A program made the translations under genes and the position numbers. This document shows positions 36,218-51,100 of a DNA stretch of 64,000 nucleotides, one piece after another (positions within the stretch are counted from its first letter, which is position 1; every line of letters begins with the position of its first letter). Location of the stretch: NCBI RefSeq assembly GCF_000524195.1, contig NW_020170390.1:731159-795158 (forward strand). The letters are read 5' to 3'. A model generated the notes under the pieces. The model was not told the origin of the DNA, searched no databases, and was given only the letters and a program-made list of their open reading frames with translations. The stretch comes from Echinococcus granulosus (taxonomy: Eukaryota > Platyhelminthes > Cestoda > Cyclophyllidea > Taeniidae).

Positions 36218-36225
36218 TTTAAATA
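36218..36225 (-). promoter_or_regulatory. TATA-like box of Cys/Gly-rich gene
   Basis: Reads TATTTAAA on the minus strand, about 50 bases upstream of the start codon. A TSS some 25-30 bases downstream would give a 5' UTR of roughly 20 bases. This is consistent with a strongly expressed, tissue-specific gene, but that is inference. Confidence 0.45.
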
Positions 36226-36229
36226 CCCT

Positions 36230-39200
36230 ATGAACGTCGCAATTCGAGTCTACCTTGAGGTCAGTAAGGTGATGACGATGTTACCGCCGCATTAGATTGC
36301 ATTCTAAAAGCCACGCAGTTAGAGTGAGCCGTTACTATCCTTAAATGCACTTTACACTTTCGTTACTGCTTCAAAAATGATTGTCAAAGAAGTGTGTTTA
36401 TATTTGCAATAATTATGTTTGTGTCAGTCTTATTAAGGCATCATAAGTCGAAGGCAAATTTAGAATCGCCTGATAAATTAATCAAGTCTCCTTACCCAAT
36501 AGATGGGTCATGTTTTTCCAGATACAATTTTATATAACCGTGATCTTCCCTGCCAAATTGGGTCAAAGTGATTAACAGTATGAATGAGTAAAGTTACAAG
36601 ATCTTTCATTCTCCCACAAATTTTATTCGTCACATTTTATCATCTTTGAAACTTCACTTGCTTAAACCATTAATACATTTTACAATCACACCCTTTTATT
36701 TATGTGCTTCTTTAGACCAGAGACATGTGTTATTCGGGAAACCAATCTCTAGCGTGTAGTTTCAAGTCTTAAATGACATAACAGTCATGTGAAAAGCTGA
36801 AACTTAACTAGGGATAACATAGCATACAAAGAAAAACCTAAGCAATGGAAGATTTGCAGCACCTAAGATGTCATCTTCTACTATGTGATGGCTGTTTGGC
36901 CTTCGGAGCTTTTCATAAAGGTTTAGGCAATACTACAAGTTTGAGTTATGGTAAAAATCAAATTTACGTAAATCACTGCATTAAAAACATCAAAATAAGG
37001 AATGGTAGTTGGGGGGGTACCTTTGGGTTGGAGAAAAAAAATCGCAAAACACCACAACTTTCTTATATTGCTGTGAATGCTTATTTCGGGGCGTTCCAGC
37101 CTGTTAAGCACTCAGTAATCATATCGGACATAGTAATATTTTTCTACTTATAAGGATTTAGAAAAGCACGACACAAATTGTTGGTGTTTGAAGTGAACAC
37201 CGAAATCCGGATGTCATAAGCAAAGTCCCATCTATGATGCAACAGATTCAAGCTCTCTTAAAAATTCTAATGCAGTACACCCAAAGATTGCCAGACAACA
37301 TTAAGATTCCAGGTTTTCATCGTTCTTGAACTTGTCCCCTTTCAAGGCTAAGTATGGATGGTATCTTTAAAGACCCTACATGTTTTTCCATTACTTACCC
37401 TAATTTAGCTGGATCAAGTAATTTAAGAGTATTTTAACTGAAACAGACTTGCGAGGAATTCAAAATAGTGTAATATTTCTTAATTATATTGTAAAAATGG
37501 CCATAAAATCTCCATGACAAGCTGTATTAGTGACCAGAATTAACTTGAAACAAACTAGCTTTTAACTCAAATGGGACAAAGCCTCTATATTTATCATATC
37601 ATTATTAGTCGTAAAAAGAAAATGGATGGTTAGATTAAAAGTAACTTGCTTTTTTATTTGGTGCTCAGTTTGGATAGCAGAAGGTTAGGCACAAGTAAAA
37701 TTAGACCTTTTGAAATTTGTGGTTTGGATCACGAATGCATAACTACGCAAGATGATTTTCTACGCAAAAGAACCAGATTTCACCAGAATTTTATTTAATT
37801 ACGGTTTCAAAATGGAGACACCAGAAATGCTGCATCGCATTTCTCAAATCTCCTCCATGTCTTGCAACGTCCTACTTCAAAATGTGCGCACATTATGTTC
37901 TACACCTTACAACTACACTCATATTTAAAAATGTCCTTCAAAGTTAGTTTTAATGATTTGGTGAGGATTGTTAAGATCACTGTTTAAGAGATTAACTTTG
38001 CATCTAATTTGGTTAACGTTTCCTGCTAAGGTTGCTGATATAGTTACGCATATTGCATGTAATTGCAATGAAGAGAATGATGAATATTATGATTAAAAGC
38101 AGATAGTCAAATAGAAAATTCCTCTAAAATAGCTGTGCAAACGTTAATAGTGTAGCTTTTGAGGTATTGTAAGAAGGTGAGGCTGGAAAGGGGAATACAT
38201 TATTTAGGAATAAGTGCGATTTGTCTTCATTTTCATGCCTAAAAGTATTTCTGGGTGGAAAAAATGGCGTCTCAGTTATTACGATAGAAGTTACAAAACC
38301 AAAGTAAAATGTGGAAATTGCATGTTATTTCTTGTTTCAGAATTCCTCTTGGCAGGTATTTATCACGCATTTGCTTGACTAAATCTCTTGGATGCCAAGC
38401 GGCCATGTTAAATCAACTTCCTTACCGAGAATGCGTCATCGATCCCTAAGACGCAACATATTCTTATCCCACCATAGAAATTTAAATGGTTGTGAAATTT
38501 AACATCGCTACAATAAGTGATGTCTTTCTCCAACCAATCTCCTCAATCCAGGAGTCTGAAACAGCGAAAATATGACAGGTGCATTTGTCGCATTTACTGA
38601 ATCAAACTTGGGCTGAATATTATTTTACGATTAAAAAACTTGTGCTTGCTTATGGGCCTTTAAACAATGTGGAGCGGCATTTGCTTTTTTAGCCAACTAT
38701 GCTTCCATAGTCGTGGTCGGCAAAATTATGTTTACTTATCGGATTAAGCAACTCCTACGCATTCCCTGCGCCTTTTCAATTAACAACAGTATTTGCCAAA
38801 TAATGGCTTCTGTAATTATCTTTAGATCTCTCCAAGCTCTAAACCGCTTAATCAGGCTTTCGTTTTTGAGGCCTAGAATAGCTAGCCGCATTGCTTATGA
38901 CAAATCATGCATCAAGATTGATTACAGTGCATAATTTTCAAATAAATGCCGAAATTAGCTATGCTTCACTATCTTGTTGGATTAAGGGTATCAATGTCAC
39001 TCATTCATATCTTGTCCCATCTCGGCGGAGTGAGTATCAAGAGGAAAGGATGTCTTAAGGTCTGCTTATTTGCAAACTCATGTCCAAACGGTGTGGAAAT
39101 CAAGTTAAAATATTACTAACAACTAGCTTAAATAGCACATTTATCCTGAAGTTTTCTGCGATTTCAACCACATACGTAGCAGGCTTTCTTTACGTACTTC

Positions 39201-42200
39201 TTAATTGCTGGATTTTGAGCAAAGGTGAGGGGTTATTATCATACAATGTCTCATCCCTTAGGAATGGCTGATTTAGGAGTCTTATTGTATGATAAACTCT
39301 TAATAAACACTTTTTTGTGAGGCCTAAAATAAGTCAGCATCTTTATTACGCATGTTTCCCACAATTCTACAAGAAAAATGGGAGGCGAGAAGAGTTTATT
39401 TTTAACATGTCGGGAATGTGAAAGCAAACATAAAGCTCTTAAGGCAAAAGTTCATCGTATGACGAAAGAAAATAACACTGACTTGATGTCTACTTTGTGT
39501 AGGAAAACAATCCAAGGTAATAGGTAAAACACCTTCTAATGTAATACCAAAATAAATATATGCTTCTAGAAATCGTCGACAAAGTGTAGTTTGTGGAAGA
39601 GCAAATGACACAAATTCTTGTTTGTGATTTAACAAGAAAATGTATGCCTGCAATAGGCAAGGTGCATTTGAAACACTTTGAAAGATATCACTACCACTGA
39701 AGAAAAAGACCTCAGAAAGTCGAAAAAATTTGTTTCGGATTATTATACTATATTTCATCGGTTATCAAACACGAGTTTTGCGTAAAATGAGGCAATCATT
39801 GTTTCGTTAGTATTTATTTACGGTGAGAAGATATTGCAATATGGAATAAAATTTATGCCATAAAATAGAACGCAAATGAAGGCTTAATAAAACGAAAGGT
39901 GTAAGTATATGTAAGCATATATGTTACAAATATTTATTTTAGTGAGTTCTCTTCTCGCACAAATTCTTTTACCAATCGGATGCACTTCGTCAGCGTCCGC
40001 CCCACAGCGCCAACGAAACATCACTAGAGAAAATTTAGCCATAGAAGCTCCAACACGAGTGGCACGAGCTAGGTTTATGCTCGGCTACTAGTCAGCCCTC
40101 AATTAGCTTGTCTAAAGCACTTCAAAATGCTTCCATAAGTCACGCAATTTTATTTAACACTTTAGTGAGTTCTTTTGTTGGCATTCTCGTAGTCCCTTCT
40201 TTGAATATTTGATTTTCCATTATTAATCAGGCTAACTACTAGAGTTCTGGTAAGTTGGATTAAAGTCGTGAGGAATTAACTAAGACCTTATTTCCAAAAC
40301 ACATCTATCACATTTTTTAAAGATGTATCTATCAGTAATGCTAGAAATACAAGGAAACATCTATCAAAATCATTAGCATGTGCGTTTTGGAAACTCTTGG
40401 TTTTTTACTTTCCAAACTTCCGCAAATTCGCAGAAATCGAGGTGCATCTTTAGATAATCGCGGGTGTAACCTTCAAATAAAATCAGGGATTTCATGCATA
40501 ATATGTCAGAGAGAATAGTTGTAGGATAGTTACCAAACAACTAACACAAAGCAGTGCAGTGGTCGATTGAGAGTTGCACTTGAGGAACTTATGTAGTGGT
40601 TACTGGAAAGAGTTTATTGCGCAGGGTTCTGACTAGCCTGATGACTGACTTCTTTGACATCTGGGAAAATTTCAAGACTTGCAAAACGATCAGAGACCGT
40701 TTGGTAGGCATACAATCCCCTTAGATACCAATGCTTACAAAATCTGTGCTTTATGGAAAATAGTGAACTACACAATGCCATCAAAGGAGTGGTATGCTAG
40801 TGGTACCGGTAAGTGCAAGTGAATTCGTAGTCTCCTAACTTATTACAAAGCATTAATCCGACCTCCAACTGATTTTCCATCAAGAGATTTAAACGGCATC
40901 CATAAAGTCTTTAAAATACCTATTCTATTTTTAACAGTGAAAGCATTATACTTGTTCGCAAAAAGCGGTCCTGCAACATGAGAAAAGTTGGCGTGGAGTT
41001 TATAAACGAACAATTAATTGGGATACCTAAAGTAGACATTTATTTAATGTAAATTTAGGACCAATACAAGCCACATACTTGTGCTGCAATGGATTGCTTT
41101 TAAAGGATTTTTCCATTTTTTTTAAATTGTAATAAAGAATTCGCTGCAAAAACATTGAAGGAAGAACTTCCAAATACAAAGGTATCCATATTCTACGGTG
41201 CTACTTTCTGGGGTGATATTAGACCGCTACTCCGTTTTGCATGCATTGCCTTCTTGAGGATGCCGAATGTTCTACTTAATAGCAACACGCGTAAGTCTCA
41301 AATAACTAAAAATCTAATGCAAAATAGATTCCTTAATACGGATATTTCATACAAAATGAAGTGATACATCCTATCCCATGGTTTAAAACTGCAGTGTAAA
41401 TGATCTAACTTGGCCAAGAATAGGACCAACGATACCCACAAAATCAATGAGCTGTTGTACGCAGAAAATGAGAGCAATGCTTTTAAAAGTAGAGAAAAGC
41501 GCATTTCCTTGTCAAAAAGAGCTGACTTTGGAATATTACCATACAATCAATTAAAGTAACTAACTTCATTTTCACGTTAAATAATAGTTTGGGACTGCCA
41601 GGTAATTTATATAAACTTTGAATTAGGTGCTTTGAATATGTATTTGAGATTTTCGGTGATGACTACTTCCTCCATGACATATTTTTGGAAGTTTTTATTC
41701 AATATCTACCTGGACCAAGCTCGCTTTGTGAAGAACAGTCACCATCTAGCTTGCAGATGAGACTGAACGAGATTTGCAGTTTTTTATCTCATAAAGTGGT
41801 GCACTTACTTTATTGCCACAAAACATTAGCTTATAAGTGCCGATCACGTGTACTTTAGTCTTCTAAATGCATAACCATGTTATTTGTTCACAAGATTTCC
41901 CATACTAAAGGGGATGGGGACTGAGCATTAGCATACTAGCCGTATTTTGGCACTCTTCATCAGGATATCAGGCGCTTGGCTGAACTCCGTTTGAACAACA
42001 ATGAATTCCGCGAAATTATCCCTAATCATGTGCCACTCTGGATTATTTACTCAATTCCGGTTTTTATACGGATCATAATTAGAGATTAGGAGAATTTTTG
42101 TGTAGTTTTAAAGTGAAGTAATCATACTGAACTCATAACGGAAGTACACTACTAGGAACAAACATGTGAGGAACACAGACGTCAGATATAACCACTAAAA

Positions 42201-42980
42201 ATTAGTACTTTTCAGCGTTTTCTGTAAAGGGGAATTTGTTGAGCTTATTGGTGTCATCAGGACACGCACTGCAGTTATTCACTTGAAATCTCTTTGGAAA
42301 GCATTAAACTCTTTTGCGAAACCACTATACTTGAAAATGTACTTATATGCATAAAAAGAATTAAATTGCCATACGTTACCGTACGGAATGGGTTTGCAAA
42401 AACATGTGTCCAAAATATACGCGGCTAACGAACAAAGTGCTACGACCAAACAATGGCATAAAGGATTTTATTTCGACTACAGAGAGGCTTGGTGATGACT
42501 ACTTTAGATAAGTTACAACAAAATGTAGACGGTGAAAACCTAATAATAAGGGGAATAATAGTAACACAGCATAAAATTCTTTATTAGCAAATGAGATATG
42601 GAATGTAGGTAGCCTAGCGACGTGGATGAAAGGCTAACTTGGCAAAACAGGAACCACATCATATAAAATATTTTAATTATTTTCTGAGGAGGAAATGTGG
42701 GAGTAAAACAAAAATTACTAGAATTACGGATTGATCTTTACTTCGTCAGACTACGACCTAAAACTGAAAATATTGACTTTTATTTGTACATTCAGCCAGT
42801 GGTTCAACAAAGTCCAGATATCCCTCCAATTACCAACCGGTCAAGAGCCAGCCAATCAGAAAGTCAGATGTTGGAGTACCTAAGCAGGCCACCAAAAATC
42901 CCTTATTTACTCATTAAGTAATGTGTCTTTCAGGTAGTTTATGCTGGCTACCTTTCTCCTGCTGGTATAGTCCCTAAATA
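36230..42980. other. Intergenic, nothing recognised
   Basis: AT-rich. ORFs at 36845-37153 (102 codons, plus) and 39402-39758 (118 codons, minus) start with ATG but have the Phe/Ile/Leu-rich composition expected from AT-rich DNA, with no motif or splice context. The stretch just before 42981 is presumably the promoter and 5' UTR of the GPCR. Confidence 0.4.
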
Positions 42981-45900
42981 ATGCAGAATGAATATCCGTC
43001 AACCACTCGATCACCGATAAATTTTAGTACGTACGAGGTCTGTTCCGACGATTTGTATCCCACTTTAGCTGCTTTCAGTTCTGCATATCACCAGATTCAT
43101 GTCTTCTTGTCCTTGATTCTATGCATTTGCGGAATCTGCCTCAACGCCTTAAATGTGGTTGTGCTATGTCAGAAGCACATGCGCAGCTCGAACAGCTTGC
43201 TTCTTTCGAGCCTGGCTATATCTGACGGCATGGTGATGGTTATTTACATAATCTACGATCTAGGATTTCGACTGGTGGCTCGATTGGAGAATGGCATGAC
43301 TAAGGAATATGCTCACCTTCTACTGGTATGCATCGTAGGACAAAACTTGTTTCACACATTTTCTACATGGATAATCGTCGTACTTGCCGCATATCGCCTT
43401 CTCTACATACACGCAGGGCCTCAGGCAAGAGTTGTGTGCGCTCCTCTGCGTGTTTGGCTCGCCATCGCCATGGTCGCATTCATATCCATGGTTCTTGCTA
43501 TTCCTCTTGTCTTTGCTCATGAGGTGACTCATTACCGAAAGCCAAACTGTGAAGATTTAAAGCTATACGAAGTGGATTATGTGGATAACACTGTCCTTCA
43601 GACAATTCTCTTTTACAATTCTGCTCTCCTGGTTAAAGCTATTCCAATTCTCCTTATGTGGATTTTGAGCATCATACTGATAAAGAAGATCCGTAAAACC
43701 CAAACGGTCCGACGGAGACTTTTGCCACTAGAAACTTTGCGATCGTCAACCACGCTGTCTGAACCCACTACAGGCTGTACTGTCGAGGATCATAAAATTC
43801 AGAAGCTTCGGTGGTTCTTCTTTAAGTCCTGTGGTCGTTTTGATAGCTATCGACAATCTACTCAGCCTACGAAAATGCTTCTAGCAGTAGCGCTAATGTA
43901 TATACTTACCTATCTACCCCAGGTACGACAAAACTCCATAAGTTTCAAACCTCTTAAAGCATGTTTTATTACTAAATTCTTTTCAGGAATGCGTAAAATG
44001 ACGTACTTTGATTGAGGTTCAAATTGATAAAAAAGACTCCGTCTAAAGCGCTGTTAATCATTCAAATTCTCAAGCACTTTGCCACAATTTCTTAAATGGC
44101 CAAGTTTTATAGATGATCAAATTACATTTTTTATCTGATTCTTAAGTGATGAAATATGGTTTCCTAGATTGTTGATTTATGATCAGATGTTTAGAAAAAT
44201 CGTCATTCAAATACAAAGCCTGATTCAAGTTTATGGCAATTGGTCTGGATTTTTGAACACTAATAAGCATAAATAAATATTTACCTATACATTTCTACCG
44301 TACAGTTTGTGTGAGTATTAAAAAATCCTCATTATCTACAGAAATTAATGATATAATCAAAACTTTTCATTTATGTAGTGTTATTGCTATTTTACGACCC
44401 AACGCTTCAAACTTTGCTCCCAAATCGGTAAAGCCATCTTTAATTTTCGTTATAACGGGGTTTAGATATATTTCTAGTGGTAATCTAATTCGCTTTTTAT
44501 TTTAAAGCACTCAGACAAAGGAAAGCTTTTCCGGGTCTGTGCTTTTTGCTTTTCGTCTCTAAAGTGTATTCTTCACCACTCTGCAATATTTAGTTGACTA
44601 GAGAACAGACATTGACAATAAAAGACTGGCATCACAACTAAAATCCCATATTCTAATTAAGAGTATCAGCACTTCTAGCATTAAATCGGCAAATATTTTA
44701 GGCCCTTAGTGCTAGTTATGACTACATGCATTACTGAGTTATGCTTTTGCGTTTGAGCATCAAAGTAAAGCGACAGCTCTTTTGTAAGCTCCTCGGTCAT
44801 AACATGCGCCTGCTATTCAATAACGGATCCAAGTCACCACGAGGCGCGTGTGCATTTTCTCTAACAACGGACTGTACAAACCAGCGGAAAGATATTTTTC
44901 ACCTGACCATCGTACAATCCTTAACCAATAATGAAAAATCAAAAGGATCTTAAAATTTGCTTAATTAAATGCCATTCCAGTCACAAATTATAAGGCGAAT
45001 TGGAAGTAAAAATTAGCTGAATCCAACTGAGCAAAGTCAATGACTAGCTATTCAGCAGGGAACAAAGTATAATCCCAATGCTACGATAATATTTTATTTA
45101 TAGAAGTGCTCCAACTAGTTCAGTTGAAACGATGGGGGCAGATGTTTTAGTGCCTCATAAATTATTAAAATCCATTCCAGTTTAAGTGCACCGACTGAAC
45201 CTCTGAAGAGGGTTTCTGTTAATGGTTTGCTTCCCCCAGAAGTAAAAACGTGTAAGCATGATATCGATGGTCTCATCTTATTCTAAATCTTATTATAATA
45301 AGTACGTTACTGCTGTGTTGAGGAATAAATTTAAGAAGCGTGAAATATCTAAGAAAATATGAATGCAGCAGAGTGTGGTCAAAAGCTTTATGCATTACTA
45401 TAGCAAGCAGAATTTGCCTTTATACGAAACGTGAATTTCCCTCTGATGTACCTTAAAAATGATTAATATCTAGCCCAAACTTTGAATGATTCTCGAAATT
45501 CATTTCAGCAGGGTGAAGCCTTATTGACAAGTCACCGCAAATCAACGTCCACACTTTGGTGAGGAAAGCTTATGTATGGACTAAATAATAACAGTTGTAT
45601 GGATTTGATTAACGGCTCTGATCGCAACATTGAACCAGATTTGTACATTCAAACCTTATTTTTATTCTAACATATACATCACTTCGGTCTAGCAATTATA
45701 CAGCTAAAGTTTTGTAGGAAGTGCTTTAATTTAAACAGCACCTCTAAATATTAAAGTCAATGCTATTCGGGTGCTTGAGAGTTTTTCCACGTGTGTATCA
45801 ATTCCGCAAAACCCGTATTTCTACAGCTTGTTTTGGGAATTATACTTTATTAGAAATGAGTAAATAGTGCAGGAACTCTGGATGTATACCACCATCAGAC

Positions 45901-48177
45901 TCCACTTATGCATTAATGTGAAGCCAAAGAGCGAGCGTGGATTGATAAAATAATGAGGTAATTTTCTCTGCTTCTGCAGGGACTTATATTCCAATGCCAC
46001 GCAATGATTTAGGCATGTAAATCATGATGACTGTTTGTAGAATTTTTTAAGTTTGCATCATAATTGCTAATTACTAAGCTTTAATTGGTTTTAGTTGATT
46101 TTGATGCGAAAAGGTAGGATTTGAAAGGGAAATATGGGTCGTAAGTGGAATGTAAAGGGTAGTATTGCTTTCCCCACGAATTCTCACTACGATCGGGCAT
46201 GCGTCGAAACTCTACTTTACGTGATTGCTTTTCCACTCTAAATAATGTATTTCCTTTGAACTGAATAGCCAACTATTAGAATAGCAAATTTAATCCCATT
46301 TTCTAGTATTGACTGCCAAAATAAATGGTGCAATTATAGGATTTCAAGCAGAGACTAGTGCCTAAATGAAAACAACATCTCTTTGAAGTCGAAAGCGGAA
46401 AACAAAAAAAAGCCACTTCGGTTTAGCGTCCTTCAAGGATTTTTCCTCATTAAACCGGAAATTCCTGCTAATTTTGAGCAATAGTCTGCTCAGTTATTTA
46501 ATTTTAAAGCATATTTAAATGCACTTTAATTACATTGAAACTAAGCCTTTGAGTTACTAGTGGTAAAGCATTTACAATCTGCCCGATTAAATTTCACCAG
46601 TCCATCGGTCATTGATGTCGTCAACTTCTTACTATACGATATTAAATATACAAAATCTTGCCTGGTTTTTCAGGTATTTTATATTTCTTACTAAGAGCCT
46701 TAATTTAACAAAATTTTTTTCTTTCAAAAAAGTAATTTTGATTTTACATTGTCACGGTTTTTTTATGTGGCTAAAATCACTCCTCTGACCATTCTATCAG
46801 AAACATGTGCTGTAGAAATGCAAACCGAGGAGAGCCACATTCATATACACTGTGAAAAATAGAAAAACATGACAGTAGAGACCTTGATATCAGGGATTTA
46901 ATTCATAGTGTTTGCTGTTCAACACTTGAAAGATATTTATCTGTATTATGCAATAAGGAACTACAACGAAAGTTCTTGGTGCTGCTTATTTAAAACGCGA
47001 AATATAAATGAACAAAGTAGTATTGTAAATAATCCCAGTTTTTTTGTCAACATAAAGCTTTGAACAAAAACAATTGGTTTCTTAACAAAAAAGTTCAAAA
47101 TGTGCAAATGCTTGTGAAAAGCGTTATAGCGAAATTGTGTTAAAGAATCATTAATTACATTGCAGCTCTCACCACGAATATGATAAGTGCTATTTTCGGA
47201 TATTCTTGTTCAAGTATAAGGCAATGTAACACTCGCGTGATCTCGCCCATGTAGCATGAATTTAAAGCCTTGAAGGTAACCGGAAATTTCTAATGTTTCG
47301 GCTAGAATAAAACTCCCTGAATCATCTTTTGTTTAGTAGTCAAACTTTGTGGCTGTAGCTTTCAACCATTCATTTTACTTTTTGAATCGGGTGTAACTTT
47401 CTTATACCCACAGCACAGTTTTACACGCATATATTAATCACTACTGACTTTATGGAAGACAATTATTGGCACACCGAACTAGTCGCCTCCTTAACATACT
47501 GAAGCAGGGTCCGATTAAGGTGCCAGTTTTTAATGGAACATAAACCATGGTATTGGCAGTAAAACAGTAACATCATATTTTTTAGTGTGCATCGCTATCG
47601 CTGGGGTGTCCTTATTGTAAGAGGGACCAGTGTTTTGGCAAAAACCAAACACGCCTCACGGTAGACTACAAACAACAATGAGCGAGTATAAAATCTACCC
47701 ATTAGTTTTCCCCAATTTTTAGCATTGATACATAGACCAAAATCTAGTCCTTATAATTTTGAAATATTACAAAATGGAAGCGGCTTTCTAAGTAATCATT
47801 GAAGAAATATGTTATAATCACCTCATTAAAATGGGAAGAATTCGTACCCCGAGAGCTATTAATAGTGGCTAAAGATCTTAGTTCGATGACATCAATGAAG
47901 AATCTTTTACGCAAATAACGAAGATTTGGTAATTGGAGAGAATATAGAAGTTGCAGGTCTCCCTTGTACTTTTCAGTCTGTAATGCTGATCCTCAACCGC
48001 TACATGGGCCGGTGCTTTCAAGTGCAGGTATACGAGCGACTGGGTGATATGATGGACCTTATGACCCTGAGCAACAACGGCATAACTTTTGTCATCTATT
48101 GCGCCATGTCCACGCAATTTCGACACACATTCATGACTCTCCTCGCCTCTGGCAGAAGAATGCTGAGCCATGTCTAA
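42981..48177 (+). CDS. Rhodopsin-family neuropeptide-type GPCR
   Basis: Two exons, 42981-43922 and 47977-48177, join at phase 0 (CAG/GTACGA donor, cttttcag acceptor) across a 4054-bp intron to give 380 residues. The ATG follows an in-frame TAA six bases upstream. Seven membrane segments: about 38-63, 72-95, 113-137, 157-179, 207-235, 298-320 (split by the intron) and 333-356. An N-terminal NFS sequon (N14), a likely C117-C190 disulfide and the TM2 LAISD motif are present. TM1 (LNALNVVVL), KHMRSSNSLLL, and TM3 (FHTFSTWIIVVLAAYR) resemble the invertebrate FMRFamide/myosuppressin/sex-peptide receptor group more than monoamine receptors. Two canonical motifs are changed: the DRY position reads AYR and NPxxY reads NNGITFVIY, both in keeping with that peptide-receptor group. 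It should act at the plasma membrane through G proteins. The ligand cannot be told from sequence. Confidence 0.85.
43923..47976 (+). other. 4-kb intron of the GPCR gene
   Basis: AT-rich intron. Nothing coding is recognised. The antisense ORF at 46081-46272 has no motif and I treat it as chance. Confidence 0.6.
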
Positions 48178-51100
48178 TCGTCCTCTCCCCACAACCTGTT
48201 CCGACATTCCTCCTCATGTTAAGTCCTTCGCTTTCGAGAAATATATATTTACAGTATTTTGCTACAAATACGTGTGTTTTGAAATCATTGACACTTCAGT
48301 GGTTCCTGCCTTCAGTTGTTTTGATTAGTAAGAAGAAAATGTTGCACATCTTCAAAATCAGGTAAGTAATTACGGAAAAATGAGCTACCGCAGAAAAACT
48401 GTTGGTCGAGTAGCATTTTTTTCACATGAAACTCCCCTTAAAAAGGATGGCATGTCTTGAATTAGGGCCGGTTCCACATATTTATCAGATCACCATCACG
48501 CGACGGCTGATGCAAATAAAAGTCGTGCTAAGGTCTTTTCCCCATAAACGCTTACACAGTCCATTGCGAAAAATTCCCATTTTGCTTAACAAATTGAATA
48601 AATGACGAATTAATATGTGTAATAAAGTAATTTAACACTATTCTTTCAATTTCTGACAAAATTGTATTCGTCAAACAGAAGTAGGAGCTATCTTTTGACC
48701 CTTTAACGGTAATTTTATAAATGACCCTGCTCAAAGGCAATGATAAGATAGGATAGAATTTTGTTAAGTGGACCTTTACCTCAAAAGTTTACAGAGCGGC
48801 TAAAACTCTGTCCATGTCTTGTAGAGGCGATAGTTGTTAAGTGTTTAATCCAGATAAGGCCTTAGTAACGTATGGTTTCGCAATTTAGTATCAAGTAAAC
48901 TGCACATATTGCACCTTCAAATTAATGAGCATAATTGGTTGTTGAGGTCTTCTTAAGGCTCCAAGACGTCGCTAAATAATGTTACCAGCTGGGAATAAAT
49001 ATTTTTTAAAAATAACACATTTTGAATTATAGATCGAAAAGCCAAAAAATCTTTTAGCCCAAGCCCGACTGCTTCATATTGTACGATTATGACTTGGATA
49101 ACAAGTTTTGGGAATTGGATACACTTAATATCAGCTTATTTGCCACTAATCCAGCTAATTTCTTCAGTTTTTATTATCACAAATAAACACCTTAGTGTTG
49201 TTATGAACTGCTGCAAATATTCCTATAAAAGAAGAGTTGAAGTTTGTATTAGCAAAATTGTTTATTCCAAACTTGTCTAACTTAACTCCACTACACCTTT
49301 GCAAGCATTGTTTAAATTAAATGCAAACTTGAAGTCCGTTTATGGGAAAAATATTTAGGTAGTCTATGGGAAACTACTTCATTGGATTTACCATTAAAAA
49401 GAGAGACATTTATCAAAGAAATGTCAGCCTTATCGCTGCTCCATGCAAAGCAATTACGGAGCTTTCGACTGTTAAGCACAACAATTAGCACACCAACTTC
49501 GAAGCGTCTTGTTAACTTGTGATCCTTATAAGTTGTTTTGCATCTATTTAGATGAGCTGTAAAAACGGCACAAATGACTTAGCCACTGCTCTTTTTCGAG
49601 ACTAAATGGAAGGAAGAAAAATTTACTGTAAGACTGCGGTTTTTATTGCAGAGATGATCTACTCCACTTTCCGCACGCCTTTCACGATATCGTCAAGTTT
49701 TCCCCTCATTAATGTGTTGACATGTGAATCCGTACCGGTAAAGTAGTTTAAAAAGATCTCTTAGACATATTCACCACATTAAATTTAAAACGTGTTCAGA
49801 AGGGGCCTACTCAGAGCTCAGCCGATCACTTCAAATGCTTTCTTAAACGCATTTGTATATTCTTAATAATACCGTCATTTGATGGGACTTAGTCATTAAG
49901 CCTTTGGGAGTACGTTAACTTTAACAATCTTAAAGTCATTACAGATTATTGAGGGCAAATCTTGCAATCACTAGGCTAAGACTCAAATGCTTCACGCAAA
50001 TCCCATCGACACTTTTAAAATGCATAAGTCTTTAGTATTTTATGCACGAAATGCGCATGAATCGCGACTTCTAACCATCCAAGTGGTACACAATGCAACT
50101 AGTCCATTTTTCGTAGTCCGTTTCCGAAAAACTGATAAATTTGAATCAACTGCGCTATAGACGTTTGACGTTTACAGCATTTTTTCTTAGAAACTTGATT
50201 AGTTTATGGTAAATTTGTCAAAGAATAAAACAGTTAACTTACAAAATGCCAGGCAATTTAAGGTTCTCTTTTGGAATATGTATAATTACTTAAATTCATC
50301 TTGATCTACGGTCATAATAGGTTGTATTCCCTTAGATTCCTGTACTTTGGTAAAGTGGCGTGCACATCGACACAGATCTCATTGCAGGAGAGGCCGTTTA
50401 ATCAATGTATTTTATTAGGCTGTACCCATTCCTGCATAAAGCGAGCTTACAAACGTTACCAACCAACCAATTTCCACTGAATTTGAAGTCTTTCTTATAC
50501 AAATTAGGTCAATAAAAATAATATCAAAACCAATTATTCCGACTACTCAGCCCTTTTTCCTGAAGTCAAAAATTTTGATCTATTTGATAGGTAACTCGTC
50601 AAGACCACAGAGGTACGAGCGTTTCATGTATCACCCTAGTTTTAATCCATCAACTTGACAAACGATTTCTTTTTTATGCAATAGGAAGTCTCCACTTTAA
50701 GAAAAAATATTTTCGTCGCAGTAACAAATATTTTCAAAAGTTAATTTACATCAGATTACTGCCCAACTGCCTTCAGAGTTTGTGATGTCATTCTACTTAA
50801 CGGCAGCATTTGTTAAGGCAAATTCCAGATACATCAAAATAATCTAACATATTAGACATTTATTAAAAGACGCGGAACAAAAATATGTTACCGTACCTCT
50901 TAGGCATGATTATAGTTTTGGGCCTTGGTAATCCACTTTCCAGCTAAACAGCATTTTTTCCCAATTTTAAGTGTCTTCAGCACATTCAGAAATTTAACTT
51001 CTACTTTTCTGCCTTTTGCGACTATTTTATTCAACTAAATGTGTAGTCAAAGGAGAAAAGTAGCACCGAAACTTCAAGTCGGGACTGATCGAACTGAGGG

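Noticed and set aside
36845..37153. 102-codon plus-strand ORF with ATG
   Set aside because: No recognisable family, no splice context, and composition like background.
39402..39758. 118-codon minus-strand ORF with ATG
   Set aside because: Phe/Leu/Ile-rich with no motif; the length is within the chance range seen elsewhere in this AT-rich window.
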